NCBI GenBank assembly: GCA_025200525.1
Contig: CM045759.1
Location: 1,550,001 to 1,614,000 of the forward strand
Length of the DNA stretch: 64,000 nt
Direction: 5' to 3'
Source: Camellia lanceoleosa
Lineage: Eukaryota; Streptophyta; Magnoliopsida; Ericales; Theaceae
Shown: positions 10,171 to 20,601 of the stretch, piece after piece
Position numbering within the stretch: the stretch's first letter is position 1
Layout of the letters: each line of letters begins with the position of its first letter
The notes under the pieces: model-generated
What the model was told of the DNA's origin: nothing
The model's database searches: none
The model's input: the letters and a program-made list of their open reading frames with translations, nothing else
Position numbers and translations under genes: made by a program

Positions 10171-12908
10171 TTACGATAATTTTTTCTTACTCATTAAATT
10201 TTTAAAATTTCTTTAATTATTTCCCTTTCAAAAATCAATACGATTTCTATATACCTTTTATAAATTGAAACTAAAGATTTGCCAAGTGAAAACGGACAAT
10301 TATCCTCTGATTTGATTGGTGATCTGTTTTAATTCTTGCAATATTTTGTGCAATAGCAACACTTTAACCCCTCCATAAATCTATATGGTCATGAATCTTT
10401 AGCATCATATAAAATAACAAAATTATACTTAAAAAAAATCTGCAATTATAAAATGTGAATTAAATTCATTATAATTACGATTTATATTAAAATAAATTTA
10501 AATTTACATCATAAATTTACCTTTTCAATATTTTATTAAACTAGTGATTGTGTCTTGTGTGGCATTTTAAATTTTTGTTTTTTTTAATTATAGTAAAAGC
10601 TGTATAATAGTGTATAAATATATAATTGCGGAATATAAAATCATGAAGTCACAGCTTACTTTTTTTTACTAGTACATGAGCACATGGGTGTAGCATGAAA
10701 TCAGAGAGAAATGACCCACAAACCACACCAGCCATCCATTGGATTTCCAATTTCATGGTGAGCAAAACGATGACCTTGCCAATGGATTTTCAGAGTCAGA
10801 ACTGTCTGTCATTCCATGTGTGAAATTGGATAAACCCCAAACCCATAAAATTAGAAAGATTATTGGTTTAAAATTATTGAGCCTGTATTTGGTTAAGGAA
10901 TTTAAGAAAAAATTAAAAAAAAAAAGAGAAAAAATTGAGTAAAATTAGGTAAAATATAAATATATTTTATTTATAGTTTTATTTTTCTTTTTTTTTTCTA
11001 TTTTTTTTTTTCTAAATTTCTCAACCAAACATAATTTAAAATTATTTTTTCTTAAATAATCTTTTATAAAAATATATAAGTGAATAGATACAACGATATA
11101 TAGAATATATGAATGTGAGATAAAAAAAAATGTTCACATTTATAATTATCAACATCTTGTCTTATGTTCGTTCTGTGTCTTGTTCTCCATGAACAATTGA
11201 TTTTTTATTTTTATTTTTTTTATATATAAAAATTGCTATGAGTTCTACTTTAACTACTTCGAATTTATTGTAAAAGAAAGTTTGTGATTGAGATTAAATT
11301 TGTGTGATATGAATTTTACGTGTAGAATAAATCTAAATTACAATATTGATGATTTTGGATATAATTTTTGGGTCTATATTTATAGTGTTAGTGTTTTTGT
11401 ATAGTTGAATTTTTGTTTTAAAGTAACTATCACTTTGTTTGATTATGGCTTTTAGAAAACAGTTTTCAAAAAATTTGAATTTTTTATTTTTCGTATTTTA
11501 ATATTTTCAATTAATTTTTTTAAAATATTTTAATAAATTATTTTTATTTTTTAGACACATTTAACATAAATACACTTAAAAAGTATAATATTTGTGAAAA
11601 AAATCTTTAAAAAATACACTAAATACCAAAAAATACAAAAAAAATATAAAAGTTCAATACATTTTTCATATTTTGTGTATTTATTAATTTTTGAAAATAT
11701 TTTTCACAAATATTTTACTATTTAGATATATCTAAGTAAGCTGAATATAAAAAAGTAAAAAAATTGCTTAAAATTTTAAAAATATTCACTAAAAATAAAA
11801 AAATCAATTTTTAAAAAACTGAGTTAAAAAAACTGAAACCAAATACATTTTGTAGTATTATTGTACTATTATATTAGTACTATCATATCTTCAAATTTTA
11901 TAGAATTAAATCTTAATCGTTCAACAAAATTTAATTTAAGTTCGGTTTGGGAATTACTATTTGGGGTAAAATAGTCAATAAAGATAAAATAAGTTAAAAT
12001 AATTAATAAAAAATATCACATCTAACTCATCATCATTTTATTTTTTTTCTCACAACCATCAATCAAATATAAAAAAACTAACTATATTTCCAAATACAAC
12101 TTTTTTACCTAGATTAAAAGCCAATAAACCAAAATAGTCAACTTCCAAAAGAAGCCTTAATGCTGTATTTGATTGTGGGATTTGAGAAGTAATTTGGAAA
12201 AAAAAATATAAAAGGTAAAGGTAGGTGAAAGGTAAAAATAAGGAAAATATACATATATTTTACTTAATTTTACATATATTTTTTATTTTCTTTTCTAAAT
12301 TTCTTCTTAAATTCTCAAATTAAACCCAACGTAAAATATTCGAATTCAAGACTTTTACTTTGTCCCACTTTTTTACTTTATATTTTTTTAAACAAATGTT
12401 TCTAGGCATAACAACAGACAAATACTTAAGCCTATTGCGAGAAATAATAATTTTAGTAAAAAAAATCACTATATAAAAGTCATTTTTTCCTTTTATTTTT
12501 ATTTTGTCTAAAAATCATTAAAAAATTCAATTCACAAAATAATCTTTAATTTATTTTTTAAAAAATGTTTAACATTTTTGTTAATGAGTGCCAAATACTC
12601 CTATTATTATTTAAACACTATTAACCTACATTTTTACAGCCCTATCTGCTATTTTGTTAAGAAGGTTAGAATAATAATATAGTCTTTATAATATGTAATA
12701 ATTATACAATTATTTAAAACTTCCTCATCAATATATAATTTTTTTGATTAGCAATTAATGAATGCATTTAAGATCCTTTTTAAAATAAGGGTAAACAATA
12801 ATGCTTGTGATCCTCACAATTTTTAATTAATTTGTGACCACTCATTATTTTTTTTTCCTCTCTTTTTCCTCTCTCACTCACAAAATGTGTGTGGGTGTGG
12901 GGTCTCTA
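10171..12908. other. AT-rich intergenic DNA
   Basis: It holds one member of the ~430-bp dispersed family (about 11440-11850). A slightly less AT-rich patch at 10680-10860 is unique in this window but codes for nothing I recognise. The rest is low-complexity A/T sequence. Confidence 0.5.
11440..11850. repeat. Dispersed ~430-bp MITE-like family, copy 2
   Basis: It begins near cactttgtttgattatgg and ends near aactgaaaccaaatac. Internal segments such as taaataccaaaaaatac and tatatctaagtaagctg match the copies at 4275-4711 and 43736-44160 in the same order. Confidence 0.5.
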
Positions 12909-13899
12909 GGGTAAATTATACTTTGTCGTCCTAAAGTTTCATTCATTTTGCACTTTGATGATTTAAGTTTAATTTTTCACACTTTGACCCTTCATATTTG
13001 TAATCATTTTCATTTTGATCCTTTAAGTTTAATTTTTTTTACTTTGGTCCTTCATGTTTGCAACCCATCCCACTTTGACCCTTCATATTTACAATTCTTC
13101 CAAATTTATTTCCATACTAACTTCCATCCAAAAAACTAACAGAATCTGTCACATCATCAACACATCAGCTTTATGTGTGATGTAAAAAATTCACTAAAGA
13201 TGTAAAAAATAAATAATAGAAAACAAAAAATTTGAATTTTTATTTTTAGTCTTTAGTGAACTTTTTCTTCAGATTTATTCATGAACATTATTACATTATA
13301 GATGCGTCTAAATTAGATGTAGCTGAAAAAATAAAAACAAATTTAACTAGAAAAAGAAATTACTAAAGACGAAAAAAATGAAAATACACTGACTCAAACA
13401 TCTGTATTGTCAATTCTGAAATAAAAAATTTATTATTATTTTTTTCATCTTTAGTAAACTTTTTTTTTTTAAATTAAATTTGTTTTAATTTTTTTAGTTG
13501 CATCTAATCTAGATGCATCTATAATGTAATAATATTTATGAATAAATTTGAAAAAAAAAGTTCACTAAAGATTAAAAAAACATTTCAATTTTTTTTTGTT
13601 TTTTATTTTTTGCATTTTTAGTTATTTTTTTACGTCACAAATGAAGCTGATGTGTTAGTGATGTGATAAATTCTGTTACTTTTTTGTATGGAAGTTAGTC
13701 TAAGAGTAAAGTGAGGAGTGTAAATACAAAAGATCAAGGTGGAAAAAATCAAATTTAAAAGGCTAAAATGAGAATGATTGCAAATATAAAAATCAAAGTG
13801 GAAAGAATTATAAACATAAAAGGTCAAAGTAGAAAAAATTATACTTGAAGGCCAATGTGAAAAATGAGTGAAATTTTAGAGGCAAAGTATAATTTACCC
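12909..13899. mobile_element. MULE-type MITE with long terminal inverted repeats
   Basis: The left end starts GGGTAAATTATACTTTG and the right end finishes CAAAGTATAATTTACCC, an exact 17-bp inverted terminus. Each arm continues for several hundred bases with inverted similarity (tttgacccttcatatttgtaa on one side; repeated aatataaaaatcaaagtgg motifs on the other), with the centre near 13400. Long arms and a GGGTAAATTA start are typical of Mutator-like MITEs. A 9-bp duplication is not evident here. Confidence 0.6.
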
Positions 13900-13956
13900 A
13901 TAAAATAATCCTTAGCATTTATCTTATTAAGGAGTTGTTTGAGATGTTCTAAGTAA

Positions 13957-14475
13957 GGCCAAGTTTGGCAAGTCTATAAAAAACAAAAAAGTTACTCAAA
14001 AAGTTAAAAAGTTAACACTATTCACCAAAACTCAAAAATTACGGCTGTACAACTCCCAATCCTAATTTTCCTTACACACTAAGGCCTTGTTTGGGAAGAT
14101 TAATAAGTGCACTTTTTGTCTTTTTGGACAAAAAAGTTGAGGTTGAAAATATGGATGTTTAGGTTAACTTTTTGACTTTTTATGAAAAAATGTGTAATAA
14201 AAAATTGTAAAAATTAGTTTTTAGAGGAAAATTTGAATTGGGAGTTGTGCAGCCGTAATTGTTGACTTTTGGTGAATAGTGTTAACTTTTTAACTTTTTG
14301 AGTAACTTTTTGGCTTTTTGGATTATTTGGGAGTACCCAAACTTAGTCTAATTTATACAATTTTTTAATACACATTTTTTTATAAAAGTTAAAAAATTAA
14401 CCCAAACATCCATATTTTTTTTCTGAATCTAAAAAGACAAAAAGTACACTTATTTATGACACCCCAAACAACCTC
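13957..14475 (-). mobile_element. Tourist-like MITE split by a second copy of its own family
   Basis: Read on the minus strand, the pieces 14475-14349 and 14082-13957 join into one element like the uninterrupted copy at 26841-27107 (gtataaattagtgtgtaagg is continuous there). Between the pieces lies an opposite-orientation copy at 14083-14348. Confidence 0.6.
14083..14348 (+). mobile_element. Inner Tourist-like MITE with TAA target duplication
   Basis: The 266-bp element begins GGCCTTGTTTGGGAAG and ends with cccaaacttagtc. CTAA flanks both sides (14079-14082 and 14348-14351, so the duplicated TAA is secure). The empty site is visible in the related element at 26841-27107. It is non-coding. 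Confidence 0.7.
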
Positions 14476-14844
14476 AGTTCATTTTTGATTTTTTATGAAA
14501 TATAAGTTCGATATGGGTTGGGTTTGAAATGATATAGTAGAGAGGTGATGTGACTTAAATAAGATGATCATCTTATTTAAGTCACATCACCTGTTTAACA
14601 CATCACTTCAAACCCAACCCATATTTAATAAAAAATCAAAAAATACATTTATTTAGATTATCTCAAATCACCTTTTAAATAGGATAGTAATATTTTAACT
14701 TTTTTAAGGGATGACAAACAATACCTCATTTTTTTGTTTTGACTTTCTTGTTTTTTTATTTTATTTTTATTTTTATTTTTATTTTTGTTTTTATTTTTAT
14801 TTATTTATTTTGGGTTGTGTGTGGGGTATTGTTGCAATTTTTAC

Positions 14845-15850
14845 TGGCCCACACATCTATGCCTATTAATAGCCGTTCATATTATGTTAAAAATAAAAGT
14901 TTAGTATAAGCTCAAGTATTATTTTGAAAATAGTACTAGCCGTTCATATTATATTAAAAATAAAAGTTTGGGATGATCTAAATAAGTGTATTTTTTGATT
15001 TTTTATGAAATATGAGTTGAATTTGGATTGTGTTTGAAGTGATGTGTTAGAGAGGTGATGTGACTTAAATAAGATGATGTGACTTAAATAGGATAGTGAC
15101 TTTTTAATTTTTTGTCTTTTTCAAGACATGCCAAACTTGACCTAAATTTTGTTACTTTTTTTTTTGTATGAAAATTAGTTTAGGAATAAAGTGAGAAGGA
15201 GTGTAAATACAAAAGATCAAGATGGAAAAAATCAAATTTAAAAAGCTAAAATGAGAATGATTACAAATATAAAAATCAAAATGGAAAGAATTATAAACAT
15301 AAAAAGTCAAAGTAGAAAAAATTAAACTTAAAGGCCAATGGGAAAAATGAGTGAAATTTTAGAGGCAAAGTATAATTTACCCATAAAATAATCCTTAACA
15401 TTTATCTTATTCAGGGTTTGTTTGAGATGTTCTAAATAAGTATACTTTTTGACTTTTTATGAAATATAGGTTGGATATGGGTTGGGTTTGAAGTGATGTA
15501 GTAAAGAGGTGATGATGTAACTTAGGCTTTATTTGGTATGATCTAAAAAAGTCAAAAAATTAAAAAGTCACTATCTTATTTAAGTCACATCATTTTATTT
15601 AAATCATATTATTTCTTTAACACATCACTTCAAATTCAACTTATACCTAATTTATATTTAATAAAAAATCAAAAAATACATTTATTACTGCCCACACATC
15701 TATTCCTATTAATAGCCGTTCATATTATATTAAAAATAAAAGTTTAGTACAAGCTCAAGTATTATTTTGAAAATAGTACTAGCCGTTCATATTATATTAA
15801 AAATAAAAGTTTATTATAAGCTCAAGTATTATTTTGATAATAATACTATT
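14845..15850. repeat. Segmental duplication with 69-bp repeat units
   Basis: A unit starting agccgttcatattatattaa and ending attttgaaaatagtact occurs at about 14869-14937, in part at 14938-14967, and at 15714-15782 and 15783-15850. The preceding gcccacacatctat..cctattaat is also duplicated (about 14849 and 15685). In addition 15155-15425 repeats 13660-13950, including the right arm of the MULE-type element. The two copies differ mainly by MITE insertions. Confidence 0.6.
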
Positions 15851-16150
15851 ATAAAGCATAATCTCAAATGGGGTGGCGTGACTTGACCTGTCATCATTTC
15901 ATCACAATATAAATGTAATTGGTGGCCCCGTGGGGTGGGGGTGGGGCCCACATTTTTGACGTGTAATTAGATGTAAGCAATAAATAAAATACATTATCCC
16001 AATTGGATGGGGCTCCAATTACTCTGCGGTCCCCCACTCCATTTCCCATTACAGACCAATGAAATTTCGCCACGTCAGGAATTGTTTCCCTGACAAAATA
16101 CTCCACCGTACCGTACCGTAACGTGCGGGGACGGTGATTTCTGGTCACAA
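15851..16150. other. Short GC-richer island, no gene recognised
   Basis: This ~300-bp patch, with runs such as ggtggccccgtggggtggg and accgtaccgtaccgtaacg, contrasts with the A/T-rich surroundings. A minus-strand open frame of about 84 codons crosses it but resembles no family I know. It could be a transposon fragment or a regulatory patch. Confidence 0.3.
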
Positions 16151-16302
16151 ATAATTTCTTCCTTTCTTTCTTTTTCCTTTTCTTTTTTAGCTGAAATTAC
16201 GGCATCTTTTTCATTTTTAGCACAAATTTTACTCTTTTGATGTTGTTACATGATTTTAAATTTAATATATTTTATTTATATTTTTTTATTAATAAATTTT
16301 AA

Positions 16303-16633
16303 GATAAATTATAAATACACATCTAAAATTTATTTAAATAATAAATTATTTTTTATAATTCTGAAAATTATATCTCGCCTACACAAGTTTTTAATTGCAT
16401 AACAACTGATTCATTTTATTAATAAATTATCAAATTAATTAATAATTTTTAATGGTGTTATAAATATATTTTAATTAATAATTTAAATAAATTTATTATT
16501 TTATAAAAAATAATTAAAATTTTATTTTTTCTATTAAATATAAAATTTTAATAATAAAATATTTATAATTTTTAAAATTATAAGAGACAATCTATATTTA
16601 AAAAAATATTAAAAGATGTACTTATAATTTATC
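16303..16633. mobile_element. MULE-type MITE, degenerate
   Basis: It starts GATAAATTATAAATACACATC and ends GATGTACTTATAATTTATC (inverted). The same type of ends is present at 29704-30042. The interior is A/T only. No clean 9-bp duplication. Confidence 0.45.
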
Positions 16634-18839
16634 ATATATTTTAAGTTAACGTGACATATTGAAGGAGTGAGAGAATCAAACCAAATACTATGAGTGAGAA
16701 TTCAAAGTGCATCACCTACCATTACACTAAGAATTCTTTAGGAAGAGTGACTTATAAGATACAATTTTTTCTCAAATAATATAATCAGATAATTCTTGGT
16801 TAATTATTAAAATGAGATAAAATCTATTCCATCCATTTATTTTTGTAATCATAAAGAAAAAGTTCATTCTTTGCAATTCAAAATTAATAATCATTTAAAA
16901 TTCTTTCAAAATTAGAGATGATGAGCAAAGCTGGACCTGTAGATGAAATTTTCAACAATGCCCTATATAAGTGGAGTTCATTTTTATTTATTTATTAGAT
17001 TTAAATGGAAAGTAAAACGTGAAGTTATTTTTATCATTTGCAATATTAATTTGTTTTAATGATATACTTTATTATGAGTTCTATTGGTGACAATTTTATG
17101 GGTTGTATTTGGAAATTACAAAATAGGAATGCTACATGTGCATACTTTTAGATACATAAATTCATTTATAATGATATAGTAAGGAGTTAAGTTTTATGTT
17201 AACAAATTAAGAATTGATACATATCATAGCACATTATTGTAGATACAATGGTAAAACTTTTTAAGGGTTTCTAATATTTTTCATTACAAAATGATAAAAT
17301 ATTTATTATTTCAATATATTTTTGAAAATATTCGTTATAATTATTAAATATTTCATTTAACGTGGAGTTATTTAGAAAGATATATATATATAAATAAAAA
17401 AATGATATAATTTATAAAAGATTAAAAAATGACCATGATCAAGAATGCCAAGCCAAACAATGAATTCACATCATATAGGACCTACATGGTCCCACATTGG
17501 CATATCTATGGATTTACTAATAAAAAATAATAAATTATTACACAATCCTTGAAAATGAGTGAATTATATTTTGATAATCCTTGAAAATGAGTGAATTATT
17601 TTGATTGCTCTGTTTACTGAACAAAACCACATGGTAGGCCAAACCCTTCTTCTCACGTTGAACGGTGACTGCGCATCGCTCCAACTCAACAACAACAGGC
17701 GTTTGCTTTGAAGAGTTGGTTTAAAGTTAAATTTTTAATTTTTTTTATAAAAAAATATGTAAAGAATAAAGAGATAATATGACTTAAAATAAATTAAAAG
17801 TCAAAAATTGACTGAACTATGTTCTCAAACTAACTCTTATAATTTATTTTAATTTAAAAATCGGTATATATAATGTAGTTTTAGAAGTTAGAAAAGAAAC
17901 ATTTTTTATTTTGATTTTTTTAACTTCTAATAAATTAGATCTAGGCCATTGCCGGCCAGAAGAGAGAAGAGAACCCAATTTTTTTTTGAAAAATGTAAAT
18001 AAAAATACTTTTAATAATAAGAAAAAAAAAACGTAAAAAGCAAAGCAAAGTCGCCTAGGGTTATTCACCCAAAAAAAAAGTCGCCTAGGGTGATGACAAC
18101 GCACACTGGCATTGAAAAATGAGTTGGTTTTTTTTATTTTTGATTTTTTTATAATTATTTTAGGTCTTGTTTAAATATTTTATACAAAAAAATTAAAAAA
18201 TTATTATAAATTATCACATCTATTTTTTTATTTTTTTATATTTTTTTTTGTAAAATGTCATACTAAAATAATTTATTTTCAAATAAGACCTTAATTTGAA
18301 GGTAAAAAGTATGGGTTAGACTTTGTATTTTTTTAATTTTTATAAAAAAAAATAATTATAATTTAAATATAATATTTTTTAATTAATTTTTTAATATATT
18401 TTATTTTTTTTAAGAATATTTTAATTTGATAAGCCAAGCCCATGCCAAATAAGGGCACTATAAGCATTCTCTGAGGGGAGAGTCAAACACAACAGGAACC
18501 AGTGGGGCTGAGATGGAGGAGTATCCAAATCCTGGATACCTTATACTACGAGTTGATCTTTTGAACGTCAAACAATGAACAAAAAATAAAATAAAAAATA
18601 AAAATAAATAAAAATAAAAATTCAGAATTCAGAAAATCAAATAAAATACTAGAATAATAATAGCACAAACAAACGCATGTATAAGAAGAAGGAGAATGTG
18701 GATTATTGGTGCAATGGACTATAATAGTAAGTGAGTGAGAGAAAGACGAGATTATACAAAACAATGTGACAACAATAAAAGTCGATTTGTGAAAACTACT
18801 GTGAAACCAGAGGCAGGTGTCCGTGCGTGTTTCATGTGC

Positions 18840-18843
<4 letters not shown>
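16634..18843. other. Intergenic DNA upstream of sucrose synthase
   Basis: It is mostly A/T-rich. A gtcgcctagggt segment is duplicated at about 18047 and 18080. A less AT-rich patch lies at 18425-18545. The proximal part is presumably the sucrose synthase promoter region, but I cannot assign specific control elements beyond the TATA box. Confidence 0.4.

Positions 18844-18878
<35 letters not shown>
18844..18878. repeat. (GA)n microsatellite in the sucrose synthase promoter
   Basis: This is a perfect GA run ending about 42 bp upstream of the TATA box of the sucrose synthase gene. GA/CT tracts this close to plant core promoters can bind GAGA-binding (BPC) proteins; that role here is inference. 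Confidence 0.85.
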
Positions 18879-18881
<3 letters not shown>

Positions 18882-18920
18882 CATTTTCGAAAACCAAAAT
18901 ATATTGGTCAATTATTTGTG

Positions 18921-18927
18921 TATAAAA
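18921..18927 (+). promoter_or_regulatory. TATA box of the sucrose synthase gene
   Basis: TATAAAA lies here, followed about 30 bp later by pyrimidine-rich sequence (caccatctc, tttctctctctg) typical of a plant transcript start. It is about 1.68 kb upstream of the start codon, with a leader intron between. Confidence 0.65.
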
Positions 18928-18949
18928 AGGGTATCCAAGGCCTTGTATC

Positions 18950-20458
18950 TTCACCATCTCAAGCTAAACGAACTCATTCGTTTCTCTCTCTGTTTTTCTT
19001 GCTCTGTTCCGTTCATTCTATTTTTTTCTCTTTCCCTTTCTTCATTTTGATTCTGTTCTTCTTTGGTTTGCTCTCAAGAAGAACGGGAAAAAAAGAAGAA
19101 GAAGGTAATTCTGCTCTTGGGTGTTCATTCATACATATCACACATGTCGGTGGCTAAGATTTTCTGGGCTTAATCGAGATTTTGCTTTGATCTCACATGT
19201 TAATGACCAAAGCTTTAGATTTTCGAAATTTCCTTTTCAGAGTATCTTTTTTGCTATTTGTCTGTTTTCTGAGATCCCTTCCGAGTTATTTTTTATTTTT
19301 ATTTTTATTTTTATTTTTTTGGGGGGAAAAAAATAGTAAAGATTCTCGCAATCTATGGAAAATAAAATGCACAAATCGGAAGTTTCTTGATCCAAAGGTT
19401 TGAAATCCGGGGATTCCAGAAACATAATTTAAAAAAAAAAAAAAAAAAATCACAGTCACTCCTGCTATAGACAGTATTCCTTTGTGATCCTCTGTATATA
19501 TAAAAATCATAGTCTCTAGAATATTCTTACCAAAAATTCAAAATTTGAGGTGTAAGTTGTTATTATTACCATGCTATAAATTTCACCGCATCACGCCTTC
19601 ACAGCACGCTTTTCTGTTTCTTTGCTTCTTCGTCTACTCTTTGTGCTATTATTTTAGGCTTGAGTAAGTAGTATAGTCGCTGTTTTTGTTTTTCTTTCGG
19701 TTGATCCTTTTTTCTCTTGCTCTGTTTTTCAATCACATTCGATTCTTTGTTAACACGTAACGATTTCATACAAAAACTTCTTAAATATTTACTCTTTTTT
19801 TTTTTTTTTTAATTATTATTATTATTATTTATATTTATGATCTGTTCTCAGACCCATCTCTTTTTTATTTTCTGTCCTGTTTTCTTAGGAAAGACAGGTT
19901 CCTCCTTGTAACGATTTCATGCAAAAAAAACTTTTTAAAGATTTTATTTTATTTTATTCTTTTGGATTGTTGTCGCGTTGATTAATAGAAACTGATCTAG
20001 ACAAATCCATGATCTGTTCACTCAAACCATGTGTTTTTTTTACTGAGAAACTGATCTAGACAAACCCGTGATCTGTTCACTGAAACCCTGTTTTTTTTAC
20101 TTCCTGTCCTGTTTTCATAGGAAAGAAAGTGTAACGTGCCCTGTTTTTTCTCTTCCCAGTTTTGTTCACACATCTCACGCAGGATAACTAGATCTTGTTT
20201 ATTTTAATGTAAATATATATCAGATTTTCGTCCAAATCTATTGATGAGTTTTTAAGATAAATATTTACGAAAATTTCGATCATAATGTTTTGGTCAAGTA
20301 CGAAGTCTATTTGTTTTTCAAAAAAAAGGTAAGAAATTTCAGTTGAAATAAATTGCGATCTAATAAATGTATTGCGTGGGTTGGTGCGTTTTGAAAATTG
20401 TGATTTCTCACATTCTAGATCAATATTCTTTATTAATTTGGTGGATGTTTGACTTTAT

Positions 20459-20491
<33 letters not shown>

Positions 20492-20601
20492 TTTTTGGAT
20501 AATCCACATATATGTACCCATTAATTGTATGTATATGTATATGTATGTATTGCAGGTTTAGTTTTGTCTGAGAATCCCTTGATTTTCGTAGTGAAGAAGA
20601 C
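18950..20601 (+). other. Sucrose synthase 5' UTR with leader intron
   Basis: A leader exon from about 18950 to 19104 ends gaagaagaag before gtaattctg. The matching acceptor is attgcag at 20549-20555, and the second leader exon (20556-20601) runs into the start codon. The inferred intron is 19105-20555, about 1.45 kb and T-rich. A (TC)n run (20461-20489) lies near its 3' end. Long leader introns are a known feature of plant sucrose synthase genes and often raise expression. The exact transcript start is inferred. Confidence 0.65.

Noticed and set aside
10739..10942. 67-codon frame beginning MDFQFHGEQNDDLANGF
   Set aside because: No similarity that I know, no gene structure around it, and the second half is poly-Lys from A-rich DNA.
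17480..17500. tcccacattgg as an additional USE
   Set aside because: It has a mismatch in the core and no TATA box at 23-35 nt.
18546..19510. Several short frames around the sucrose synthase promoter and leader
   Set aside because: They come from (GA)n and T-rich leader sequence; the transcript structure explains the region.
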